This document shows positions 10,914-21,168 of a stretch of DNA of 64,000 nucleotides, in pieces (position 1 is the first letter of the stretch; each line of letters opens with the position of its first letter). The stretch comes from Diaporthe sp. PMI_573 (Eukaryota; Ascomycota; Sordariomycetes; Diaporthales; Diaporthaceae): NCBI GenBank assembly GCA_021399435.1, contig JAJTUP010000016.1:248001-312000 (forward strand), in the 5' to 3' direction. The notes beneath the pieces are model-generated. The model saw nothing but the letters and a program-made list of their open reading frames with translations. It was not told the DNA's origin and made no database searches. Made by a program: the position numbers and the translations under genes.

Positions 10914-11952
10914 TGCTCTCCTTCCGGTACCTGTTCAAGTTTCTTAGCCCTCTCCTGGAATGGAGCCTTAAGGTAAACTCGACCTCGGCTGGGTCGAAAT
11001 TATTCTTCACGTATGTGACAGCGACCCGCTCCCAACGCACTGCGTATGACTCAACAGCAAAGGCCAAGGAATGACACACCGTCATAGAGTCGCCGGAATA
11101 TTCGCTATTTCGTGGCGTCCTTGCACCCACGGGCAGTGTCAAGCCTGCGCACATGGATGCGGTCTGGTCCCAAGCCCATCAGAGAGGAAATACATAGTGA
11201 AGCAGAAGATCATACTCCACTTCCCAGGGGCCGCACTTGTGCTGGTCTTTGGGCAGGGGTCTTCACGGACGCCGGGGAGGCAATGCGCCGATCAAATCTT
11301 TCCGGGCCGATAGGACAGTTTAGGCCCGATACCGCCTGTCTGCGACGGATGAGAATCGTTTCCCTACTCCAGCTCAGAGCGCTATTGAATTCTGCCGGAA
11401 TCTCATATCCCTTGGTGTGGATGCAAAGAAAATCATCATCTCCGGGGAATCCACAGGCGGGAACGTCGCTATCGCCCTCCTGCGATACCTGCAGTGCTCG
11501 CACACTCACGTTCCCTTGCCAAAGCGTACCATCGCCTTCTCACCAACTGTTTACGTGACATCCCGTTTAGGAGACGACTAAGATCGTAGCACATGCTCTA
11601 AGTTCGGCCGCCTCACAGCTCCCGCGCCTCGGTGGGGCGTCGATGCCTGCCAACCCAAGACAAGTTGTCGAGCGAGGTGAGGGGGGGGGCCTCCTATATC
11701 TCGCCGCTGCACCATCTCTTCAGCACATCGTTGTTACTTCTACTCCATATCGTGGCGGTGGAAGACTTCTGCGAGACAACCATGTTCTTTGCGGAGGAGA
11801 TGGCGGGAGTCAGTGGAAATCGCGTGAGATTCTGTGCGACCAAGTTGGCATCACAATCTTCCGTTCACCAACCACTTTGCAGTGAAAAAAAAGAATTGGA
11901 CATGATCTCTCGGGCTTACGAATTCTTTGGCAAGATAAGAAGCAAGCAATAG
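10914..11952 (+). pseudogene. Decayed alpha/beta-hydrolase (lipase/esterase type)
   Basis: Pieces in all three forward frames read in order as one alpha/beta-hydrolase_3 protein. An N-terminal helix region (SFRYLFKFLSPLLEW) comes first, then RGVLAPTGSVKPAHMDAVW. Next is KIILHFPGAALVL, equivalent to the HGG oxyanion strand, followed by FTDAGEAMRRSNLSG. Then come LGVDAKKIIISGESTGGN with the nucleophile elbow GESTGG near 11444, TIAFSPTVYVTSRLGDD, and the C-terminal FFAEEMAGVSGNRVRF and ELDMISRAYEFFG. The register breaks at least five times, and a TGA interrupts the first frame near 11070. Near 11850-11895, HNLPFTNHFAV is in another frame flanked by two compensating shifts. Most damage is insertion or deletion rather than C-to-T change. 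No functional product is expected. I see no intron arrangement that restores it. Confidence 0.75.
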
Positions 11953-12032
11953 GCAAGTACAAGGCCGAGATAGGATATGCTCGCTCTATTGTGACCAGAG
12001 TCTAGCGGAATCCGTAAAAAGGCATCACTCTA

Positions 12033-12385
12033 ATGGCCAATGTATTCAAGGGAGCCAGAAAAGTTCGTCATGTGACATATTCCGAAGTTAAAACTGCCAT
12101 GCTATGCAATCTTGAGCCGGCACCTGAGACGGCAGTTATAGGATCACACAGCAGCTTCCATCCGAATAACCCTGTTTATGGCCTTCCCTATGTCCTTGCT
12201 GATATCCTTGATTATCTGATGATGTCCCATGGTTAGTTTGAAATACGAATACTCTTTCTCGTCATGTGTATGGAAAGATACGTACATATGGATTCATTTC
12301 TCCTGCAGGAGACACAAAAGCCGTCCCCAGCCCGCTTATAATGCGGCTCGAGCTCCAGGGCCTCAGATCCTCTACAGGTATCTAG
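12033..12385 (+). CDS. Possible small spliced gene or gene fragment, unknown
   Basis: An ATG at 12033 opens a frame through a well-formed 77-bp intron (12232-12308; GTTAGT donor, TCCTGCAG acceptor) to a TAG at 12385, giving 91 aa. The segment around the junction reads YGLPYVLADILDYLMMSHG then DTKAVPSPLIMRLEL. It looks protein-like, with a clean phase across the splice, but I do not recognise the family. It follows directly after the decayed hydrolase, so it may be another broken gene or the remaining end of a larger one. No domain, signal peptide or membrane segment is evident. Confidence 0.25.
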
Positions 12386-13853
12386 ATACGGTCCAATCAG
12401 CCCTCAAGTTCTCGCTGAACCAGATAATTGACAGACTGGATACCAGACTGTGCGAAGGGGTGGCTAACGCTCGTCGCACCATGAAGCTCGTGGTGCTCGT
12501 TTACGGTTGCAATCTTGGAGTCGACAGCATGTCTCAGGCATGGTGCTAGCGGGATCAGAAGCTTTTGGAGAATACTGAAAGGAAAGAATTTTTTGCGTGA
12601 TGTAAAGCGGAAGGAGAGTGAACATTTAGGTTGGCGTGTAATTACGTTATAAATAATGTGGCCTGGGAATCCACCAAACGTTCTACAAGAACACAAGGTC
12701 TTCCGCCATTGATTTGACTGGAGGTGCAAGGCTGTCACAGACAGCTGTCTTTGTATTTCCACTGCAGTTTGCCTCCGTGCGATACGAGAACCACGTGTCA
12801 TTGGTAGTGTGGCTTCCACGGGCTGATCCCTCCTGCCGTCAGGAAAGATAATACTTGTATTCCGTCTCACTTTTCTGTTTTCCCCTTCCCATAGCAGTGT
12901 GGCCTGCACATGCATGGAGCAGTGCCACACGCCCATGAAGAAAATAGAAAGCTTACATTCTACGCTCATGCTCCCGGATTGCAGCATTCCGACCCTGGAA
13001 TATTTACTGTATACAAAACCTACATGCATATATATTCAAGCACAGCTTTCTAAAAAAAAAAAAAAAAAAAAGTCGCATCATTCATGTTGAAAGGCTGCGT
13101 TTCCCTTTTTGAAATCCTCTATTGTCCCAATGGTAGAGGAAGCAGATCACTCTTCATGGCGAGCGGACTGGGTGCAGTGGGAGGTGTGTGATCACTTCTG
13201 AACGGGTGTAACTGTACGCAAGTTTCAAAAGCATATGATTGTCACACTCGAAGATAGCCCAAGCATGGCATGCATGTGTTGGCTGTCGGAGGTACGAATT
13301 CATCGGCATCTCGGCGTGCTGTCCGCTCCTTACTACGATCCAAGCCGCAGACTTAAGCACAAATGATTTGAATATCTATTCCGTCGTTTCCAGGATCGGG
13401 CAGCAGTCTTCCTTCTGCTGCTACGGTAAGTTTGTAGCGGACGACGATTCTGTGGGCAGCGAGAACCCATATTTGTAGACAGACGTAGTTCAGCTTTGGA
13501 TCACCAGCACCACCAGTTGCTCAGTGAGGTTCTATGCCCATTTTGCAATAATGTTGGCTCAAAAACCGGTGAGCGAGAACTGCAGCGTGACTTGTCAATA
13601 TTTGTACGATCCTATCTAACCACGACGAAATGCGCTTGATCCTTTCCCTGTACTATTCCAAATATTTATGAGTGGCAATCCGGACCCATTTCCTATTCGG
13701 AGAATCACCCGAATTCGCTCTCAATTTTCCATGAGTTCTCCGTGACTTCTCCATGTCTCTCACTGTACATGTACAGGAGGGCCCTAATTTGCGATCACAA
13801 TGACAGCGCATTTGCGATGAAATTGTTATCTATCGAGGGCCCTGGTGTCCTGT
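12386..13853. other. Intergenic, no gene recognised
   Basis: About 1.5 kb between the unknown fragment and the 3' end of the histidinol-phosphate aminotransferase gene. Frames here are unconvincing. It contains the 20-A tract listed separately. Confidence 0.4.
13052..13071 (+). repeat. Poly(A) tract of 20
   Basis: An uninterrupted run of twenty A. It could be a simple repeat or the tail of a retro-inserted copy. I found no recognisable source gene upstream and no flanking target duplication. Confidence 0.9.
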
Positions 13854-15280
13854 CTACGCGGTGGTGCCTAGGTGCAACTCCAGCGTCCTTCGAACCTGCA
13901 GCAACATGATGTCGACCTCTTCCTTTGTGCCCACTGTGATCCTCAGGCTGCCAACACACCCAGGCTCCATTCCGCGATAGCGAACAAGAACGCTCGAATC
14001 TGTCGCCAATGCACGCGCGACTGCTGCCGCAGTATCGTTGTCCGGAAGCCGTTGCCCACCGCTGGTGGGTCTCCCCAGGAACTGTACCAGGAGGAAATTG
14101 GTATTGCACCCGCCAAGGAACCCACCGACTCCAGGGATCTTGGGGAGCTCCTGCAGCATTCGATCCCGCTGCTTCATCATGGCCTTCCGATTCGTCTCCA
14201 TCAGTGTTAGCCCCGCCGGCTGGAGAGCCGCGGTGGCCAGGGCGATTGTGGGCGAGGACATGTTGAATGGGCCCTTCAGGTTGTTCAGCAGCTGAGAGAT
14301 CTGGAACTGTGAGAAAGTGACGCCCAGGCGGATGCCGGCAAGTCCAAATGCCTTGCTCAAAGTCTGCGTGACAATGAGGTTGGGCCACTCGTTAACCCGT
14401 TCAGCGAGGCTGCGGCCGGGTGCGAAATCGACATAGGCCTCGTCAACAACAACAACTCCGTTCCAGGTCGGATGCTCCAGGACCTTGACAATCTCAGACT
14501 CGCAGATGAGGTTTCCCGTGGGGTTCGCTGGTGAGCAAATGAAGACGATCTTAATATGCGGGTCACTGGAGAGGGCCTCGTTGATCATGTCTGGGCGGAG
14601 TGCGAACCCGTTTTCCGCGTCAAGCTCCACAGCAACAACGGCGACGTCGTTGACGCTCGCGCTAACTTCATACATACCATAAGTCGGCGGGCATATCAGA
14701 ATCTTATCTTTCCCAGGGGTGCAGAATGCGCGAATCACGACGTCGATGGATTCATCAGAGCCAACGCCGAGGCAGATGTTGTCTGGGTGCAGCGGCATAA
14801 CTGCGGTGTCTTGACGTTGCAGCGTTACACTATTGCGCAGGTCACAAAATAGCTGTTTTAACTCTGTCTGCTGCCTGTTGAGTCGTGTTTGGTGAGCTAC
14901 TTTTTCAGTGTTATGAATAGTCGAGCGAACAATGTAGCTTATGCGACTTACGCGTTGGGATAACGGTGCAGTTGCAGCTTCTCGGGGTCAAGCGCTGGCT
15001 GTATTGTACCCGCACCGGACCGGAAAGACGAGGCAGCATCTTGCCCCGGAATGCTGGGACCAAAACTATTCTCGTTGGCGTCTAGTAGAGTCATGTTGGC
15101 ATCCCAAGGAAAATCGCTATGTTTGCCAGTTGTTAGCAGGCTAAATTCGTGTCGACGGTGCTACCGTCTCCTCTCTCATGCCATAACGCAGACTCACTCC
15201 CTCATATTTTTATAAGGTGGCAGGGCTAGAATGTTTGGCCGCGCACACTTGGCCAGGTCAAAGGCGCGTTTCTCCGGCAT
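13854..15280 (-). CDS. HIS5: Histidinol-phosphate aminotransferase
   Basis: Predicted 422-aa PLP-dependent class II aminotransferase. It converts imidazole-acetol phosphate and glutamate to histidinol phosphate in cytosolic histidine synthesis. Three exons join in phase: 15198-15280, 14952-15116 and 13854-14874. The N-terminus (CARPNILALPPY, then LLDANENSFGP) is characteristic of fungal HisC/His5. Other motifs are GVGSDESID, CSPANPTG, VVVDEAYVDF and TQTLSKAFGLAGIRLG, in which Lys257 should form the Schiff base with PLP. RITVGTKEE near the end is the family's C-terminal arginine motif. Length is normal and every key residue is present, so the enzyme should be active. It sits among accessory and decayed genes, so it could be the primary histidine gene or a second paralogue; this window cannot tell. 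Its start faces the PTH11-like relic across about 330 bp. Confidence 0.93.
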
Positions 15281-15613
15281 TTTCGTGCAGTACGTGTTGT
15301 GCCGCAGACGTTGTATTATGATTGCAGTCGCGTAGATGCGATGCTTTGGCTTGCGGGTAAGTATCAGTGTATCGTTGTGTCGTGGAAAGAATCGGACGAG
15401 CCCGAACTTTGCAGCTCCCACACACAGGTTGACTCTTTCCTGGGTGCCTCGTTTCCAAGTCGTGCGCAGGTGGAACTTGTATACCACCAGAAATGAGTCA
15501 CTGGCGCTGTGCGGAAGTATGTGATTATGTGAGGCGTTATCTATGAGTCTAGGTGCGCCTTAGTGTGGATACGATTTAAGCGATGTGTAGGTTAGCTGCC
15601 TGCCAAGCAGAAC
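15281..15613. promoter_or_regulatory. Intergenic between divergent HIS5 and the PTH11-like relic
   Basis: A spacer of 333 bp that should hold the HIS5 promoter. An ATG at 15336 followed by a good GTAAGT donor at 15357 could be a lost first exon of the receptor relic, but this is speculative. Confidence 0.35.
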
Positions 15614-16940
15614 TTGACAGGGCACGCCTCTCGCCGTACTTTGGAGGGTTACTTGCGAGCTTGGCTGCCGTCTGACACAGACAATTCATATTTGTTACCT
15701 GAATCAAACTTCTCTGTAATATCGGCATTGTCGATCATTCTCCGAGTCATTGCACGTGGCAAGTCTGGCCAGGCTCTCCAGGCCGACGACTTCTGGATTA
15801 TCGCCTCCTGGTTTCTCACACTTGTACTCAGTTGTCTGGTCTGGTATTATGCCGGCCAGGCGGGCATAGATTACTACAATGTCGATGTCCTTACTGGGAC
15901 GGAAGCCTCAGTCGAGGTAAGTGTTTCTCTGCTCACTCGAGAATGAAGACTTGCAAGTCACAGAAGATTTCTGACTGGTATTGTGAACACAGCTGGTCTT
16001 CATCTCGTCTTGCTACGTGCAGTTCCCCTAGCCGCGGTCAAGATTGCCATCGTCCTCTTTTACAAACGTATTTTCTCAACAACCATATTCAGGACCGTCG
16101 TCTGGTGCTCAATTGCGGTAGCCTCTGTCTGGGCTATTCTATTCTTCCTACTCCTTCTTCTAGAAATCGAACCGGTTTCGTTCCCGCTCACACAAGTCGC
16201 TTTGAAATTCGACACAAGCGCCCTCGGGCTGGCGCAGGTCGCCAGCAGCTTTGTACTGGATCTTATCGTCCTGCGCCTGCCACTGCCCCTCATTTTCCGC
16301 CCCAAAATGCAGCCAAAGCGCAGGGTTGCTTTGGCTCTGATATTTTGGATGGGTGCCTTTTGTGTTGTGGCCGCCATCGTGCGAACCGCCCTCCTCGACC
16401 AGTCCATTCGGGCAGTGGTTTCTTCGGCCTCGTACGAGCATGTCTGTAAGAACTTGCGTCCCCGCAATGTCTCATTATTGCAGAACGGATTTTCAGACAT
16501 GTTCTCTAACGGTGGTATAAATCGCAGCAAACCAAGCCAAGCAGTACATTTTCATGGTGCTCGAACCAAACTGCTCTATTATAGCCGCCTGTCTCCCAAC
16601 CTACGGTCCTCTGGTATCGGGTGGGCGTGCCCCCGAGTCCATTTTCCGAAGCGTGCGCAGCATTTTCAGTCTCCGAAGCCTCCGGAGAATTGGCAGTGGA
16701 AGCAGTGGCTCGCGACCCAGCCGCAGGAACAATATCCAAAATCCCGTGCCCGATTTTCCAAAGGATGGCAGCGTTGCAGAGTCTCAGGTTGAGCGGAGCA
16801 TTATTCAGAAGCTTCCTAGCTACGGGCAACAGGAGGTAACTGTGTTAGGCCAGCAACCACCTCTGGCTATTGCCCCCTCCCAGGGCAGAGAGAACAATCG
16901 GATCTATGTGACAAATCGTGTGACAGTAGACCAGAAATGA
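15614..16940 (+). pseudogene. PTH11-like fungal rhodopsin-fold membrane protein, frameshifted
   Basis: Encodes most of a seven-helix protein of the PTH11/SAT4 (Rhodopsin_fungal) group, plasma-membrane receptors or sensors of unknown ligand. Exons 15614-15916, 15993-16445 and 16528-16940 have clean introns, the first with a CTGAC branch site. Recognisable parts are ALSIILRVIARG, ADDFWIIASWFL, VKIAIVLFYKRIF and FVLDLIVLRLPLPLIF. After intron 2 comes ILEP-like VLEPNCSIIAACLPTYGPL, then the family signature SVRSIFSLRSLRR. After the first intron the expected frame reads LVFISSCYVQFP and then meets TAG; one extra base near 16024-16029 would restore the reading into LAAVKIAIV. No ATG lies in the first exon frame. 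I therefore treat it as a pseudogene, although a sequencing error in the CCCC run plus a missed 5' exon would make it functional. Confidence 0.7.
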
Positions 16941-18559
16941 ATTTCGGAAGTCCGTCCGGTGCAGGCCCAGAATCCTGAACAACACAGGTGTGAGTGCCTG
17001 GCGACCGAGACGTTGGCAAGGTTGTGTTTCAAGACCGGAAAACCTACTAGATATCTGAATGGCCCGAAGCAATCAAAGGGCAAGACGTCAAGGCATCCGT
17101 TTGGCTCCTTGTGCACAGAAAATGTATGATTGAATCTGTTTCTATAAGAGAATATCTTAAATCTCGAGTGTGCATTGGACGCAGAATGCATGCCCTGGGT
17201 CAGGCGTGGTCGTTCTGGGATGCTCTGTGAACCGTCGTAATGTCATCTATGTCCGGGGTTCCTGAGATCTGAGATGACCACCACTTGTGCGAGCCAAGCA
17301 ATTAATGCGGGTACTAGCATGCCAAAAGCTCAGAGGTGCATATGCAATGTTGACAGGTCCTGGGATGGTACTAACAATTGAGTAAACCCCTGCCAGTTCT
17401 ATGCCGTCTAGGTCCAGGTCCGAGGCTTGCAGATAGTAGAACGCACGTTGATTCAATGTGTAGACACGGACCTGGGCGATAGTGACTTGTTGAGGACGTT
17501 ACGTGTCTTTATTGATGTCACCGATTTATACGGCCAAATTTACGTGTTGAAAGATATAGGCATACAGACTCGCTAACATCTTGACCTGGCGAGGAGCAAT
17601 GGGCGCGTCTACAGGTCCAGAAGGCGTTGGGGTAACCGAAGAGAAGCCCCACGGGTATCATGACCTCTAGCTAGACAGAAATGACTGGTTCAAATTGTTC
17701 ATCATGGCTTAATGCTTCCGAGTGGCATACCCATAGACTACAGAAATGTGATATGATAGATGGGAGGAAATGAATACGTGACGAGGTAAACCTCGGAAAT
17801 AGATTTTGATCAACGAATAGTCTGAGAGCAGGTCATTGCACGGTCTTTTCCCACTAAATCCATTTGGAGGATTTTGATGGTCCACTTTGTACGCAGGGCT
17901 ATGCACGAACAGTAATCAGGAGCAATCTTCTTCTTGACCGGTCGCCGAGGAATGAAAGAATCCAAGCCACAAACACGTTGTGGAAAGAAAAGTAGTCTTG
18001 GGTATTTCGTTACTCGCTTTCGAATGCGGCCCACTTGCAACACACAATGCTGTAAGATAATCTCTAGGTGAGGTGAACATGTGGATAGCGCCGGCCACAG
18101 AACAACATATGTGATGGCCTGGGGGTATCTGATAGCGTGGAAAGATTACATTGGCTGGAATAATTCACTATTGTTGAAGCTAACCAAATATTATGATCTG
18201 CTCAGCGTGGTCACTTGTTCAAGTATAAATACATTTCCGGATGAGGCGTTCTCGGGTTACACAACCCCCCTGCCACTGGCTTAGGCAGAACCGGAGCAGC
18301 TCTTCCATGGTTGCCTCATTCTCACTTGCTGACACCCCCTCACTTGCTCCCCATGTCCGTCACAAAATGCAGACATTGTCAGCCATCAATGCTGTCGATG
18401 GTAACATGACGGCATTACACCAGCTTTGATTTCCTCCTCTACCCGCGCGACACAGAGCCGACAGCGACATACAGACTACTCCAAGCTTTGGCCCATTCGT
18501 CAAAACACAACAACAGGTTCAAAAGGCTTGGTACTGAGGCTACTTGGTATTGGCACAGA
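16941..18559. other. Gene-free stretch of about 1.6 kb
   Basis: No coding sequence recognised on either strand. The right-hand part (18200-18559) is pyrimidine-rich and is presumably the promoter and leader of the HET gene. Confidence 0.45.
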
Positions 18560-20506
18560 ATGGACAACATATACGAATTTCAATCGCTTCCGCACGGTGA
18601 CTCCATTCGAGTCCTCATTCTCGACGCGGGCAGGGATGACCAGCCGTTGTCCGGCGAGCTCAGAGTGATTTTCCTGAACAACCGCCGCCAGACCCTTCGC
18701 TCTCGCCAGGGAGCAAACAAACGGCGAAAAACCTCGTCGGGCACTGAGATCACCAGATGGACCCCAGACATACCCTATGAGGCCATCTCCTATGTCTGGG
18801 GATCAGACAAGAAGGATCATAGCATCGTTTTGAGCGGCAAGACTCATCACATTACGGACAATTTGAGCGATGCTCTTCAGCAATGTCGACTTCCAGATCG
18901 ATCTCGGGTTCTCTGGGCAGATTCTATTTGCATTGATCAAGACAACGGGCAGGAAAAAAACCACCAGGTATACTTAATGGGTCGTATCTATGCCTCGTCA
19001 CAGCGTACCCTCATTTGCCTGGGGGCTGACCCCAACAATCGAGGTCATGCTCGGGACGTATCTGCTCTGATTACCGAGGTCGATCAGATGATTCAAGCAG
19101 TCTTCCGGCGTCCAGGCTTCTCCTGGGAAGTGAACAGCTTTCCTTGGCCCCTTCCGGACGACCCGCTTGTTAGGGACTCAAGATGGCAGTCAGTCGAGAT
19201 TTTATGCTGCCATCCATGGCTCAGGCGGGGCTGGGTTGTGCAAGAAGCAGCCTTGGGGCGCGAAGCGTGTATATTGTGGGCAGGCTGTAAGATCGCGCTG
19301 CTCGATGTTATTAGAGCCGAGACGTGGTACTTCCGACGTGCGCGATACGTGGCGGACAAGTCTTACACCCGTACGATTTCGATACCAAGCCTTCTTGAGC
19401 AGCTGTTCTTTCATACATGCCACGCAGAGTCTAAGGTTTTCTTCTCTTGGGACAGCCAAGTTGCAAAACCAGGCATTCTAAGTGCTTTGGATGAGGCCAG
19501 GCAATTAGGTCTGAGCGATCCCCGGGACAGAATCTATGCATTCATGGCCCTGCCATTTGTCAGGAACCCAATGCCTGATTTTCGCCCTAATTACGAGCAG
19601 GCGCACCTGGAGCTTTACCAAGATTTCGCCATCAAGTATTTGACCGAGACTTCAGACTTAAATATTTTGAATTTCGTGGTACCTAAGAGAGTCAATGCGG
19701 CCCCAGTATCTGCGGACAGTGGTCTGGGGAGCTCGTGGGCACCACGATGGGACCATAGAGCGACACGTTGTAACAGTAACGTTGATCCCTTTGGTCGCGC
19801 GTCGACGGAGAGGGGCGATTTTGCGATATTTCACAGGGAAAATGGTGCGTCGGCTTTATTGCAAGTCCAGGCTCTTATGTTTGACTCGATCAGGCTCATT
19901 TCACCGCGGTTTGACTTGGACACGACAGTTGAGGACTTAGTTACGATTTACTCGCAATTCCTGAGACAAGCCGATTCTACCTCGAAACAGAAGAAATCCA
20001 GTTCTGCCTACGGTAGCCTGGCTTTTTTCAAGGCTTTGACCGCTGGTTTCTTGGAGGAAGTAGAACACTTGGATACCGGTCTGGAATCGTACGCGAGCTG
20101 CCTCCAGATCAACGAGCGAGGAGTAGGATGTCGGGAGAGGAGCCCTCATATCTCTCCTGAAGTACGAGCTTACCATCAACTATTAATGGAACAGGCCCAC
20201 GATTCGCACATTTTCAAACTAGAGAACGGTTATCTTGGGCTCGGGGCCTTGGGTATAAAGCAAGGAGACGTTTGCGCCTTCATCGTTGGGGTGCAAATGC
20301 CGCTTATTCTCCGCAAATTTCCTGATGAAGGGGCTTGCCATTACAGCGTGATCTGTCCCGCCTTCGTTGTCAGTATGCAATCGAACAACCTGGCCTCAGC
20401 GTGTGGTCTGCATCGATTGGTGGACTGGGACAACTGGGATGAACTATGTGAACTGGAAGGTTGGACGGATTGGGGACTAAAAGAAGAGAAAATCATCCTT
20501 CATTGA
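18560..20506 (+). CDS. HET-domain (heterokaryon incompatibility) protein
   Basis: Single-exon gene for 648 aa. I chose the ATG at 18560 because IYEFQSLPHGDSIRVL is a typical HET N-terminus; an in-frame ATG at 18488 would add 24 residues. The HET domain covers roughly residues 70-235, with PYEAISYVWG at 72-81, LWADSICIDQ at 118-127 and RRGWVVQEAALG at 222-233. The segment DPRDRIYAFMAL follows, as in most members. The rest has no recognised NACHT, WD40 or ankyrin part, so this is a HET-only protein. Members act in non-self recognition and can trigger cell death when paired with an incompatible allele, but only a few are proven het genes. Expected location is the cytosol. The reading frame is intact with all core motifs. 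Confidence 0.93.
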   Translation: MDNIYEFQSLPHGDSIRVLILDAGRDDQPLSGELRVIFLNNRRQTLRSRQGANKRRKTSSGTEITRWTPDIPYEAISYVWGSDKKDHSIVLSGKTHHITDNLSDALQQCRLPDRSRVLWADSICIDQDNGQEKNHQVYLMGRIYASSQRTLICLGADPNNRGHARDVSALITEVDQMIQAVFRRPGFSWEVNSFPWPLPDDPLVRDSRWQSVEILCCHPWLRRGWVVQEAALGREACILWAGCKIALLDVIRAETWYFRRARYVADKSYTRTISIPSLLEQLFFHTCHAESKVFFSWDSQVAKPGILSALDEARQLGLSDPRDRIYAFMALPFVRNPMPDFRPNYEQAHLELYQDFAIKYLTETSDLNILNFVVPKRVNAAPVSADSGLGSSWAPRWDHRATRCNSNVDPFGRASTERGDFAIFHRENGASALLQVQALMFDSIRLISPRFDLDTTVEDLVTIYSQFLRQADSTSKQKKSSSAYGSLAFFKALTAGFLEEVEHLDTGLESYASCLQINERGVGCRERSPHISPEVRAYHQLLMEQAHDSHIFKLENGYLGLGALGIKQGDVCAFIVGVQMPLILRKFPDEGACHYSVICPAFVVSMQSNNLASACGLHRLVDWDNWDELCELEGWTDWGLKEEKIILH

Positions 20507-21168
20507 AGGTTGATCTTGCCGGGGGGAAAGGCACGTGTCGGCTCGCTCACACGAAGCCTTGCCTTGATCACCTTGGATTGATTATTACTGAATCGAAAAC
20601 GGTCTCAGCAAGCCTGTTCGTTCCTCTTCTTGAAGGTGAGCTTGTTTTTTGAGGACGTCATTTTATGGTCAAATGTAAGAGTATTGAGAACCTCGTGTTT
20701 TCCCAAGTGCATTGCAACTCATCGTTGCAACAACTATGCGAACAAAGGACGGCATGCTATACCCAAGATTTGCCCCTGGTGGAGTGTCCTTCCAGAAGAG
20801 CGGCTCTGCCGAGACATACGCCGAGGGCCCTGTCATTCCGCCTGACAGGGAAGCATGTAGATCTCTCTCTTTCTCTCTCCTACTTTTGGCTCTTCAGCAA
20901 CCGAACACATCACGACAGAGCTACGTTGGGATCAGCCTGCTCTCTCAGTCAACCAGGTCCATCCGAGAGCCGGCGAGGGTATCATCTCTTGAGGCCCAGA
21001 CACCCGATTTCACGTCTCCCGTTTGGAGGTCCCAGTCGCCCAGTTCAATTTTAAGGCCGTTGCCAAGAAGCCATTCGCCATTTTTCTTGAATTGTGTATT
21101 GATCTGCTGTCTGCTGAAATCGATTAACTTCCTCTTCCCCTTGCAGTAATCTTCCATGAACTCCCCCT
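20507..21168. other. Intergenic between convergent HET and ARP3 genes
   Basis: About 660 bp that should hold both 3' ends. The CT-rich part near 20860-20890 gives accidental open frames only. Confidence 0.5.

Noticed and set aside
13110..13200. tRNA-like sequence with CAATGGTAGAGGA
   Set aside because: Resembles an A box, but no B box or cloverleaf pairing follows at the required spacing.
921..20506. Secondary-metabolite gene cluster
   Set aside because: A LaeA-like methyltransferase, an oxidase and a hydrolase relic are present, but no polyketide synthase, peptide synthetase, terpene synthase or pathway regulator is seen.
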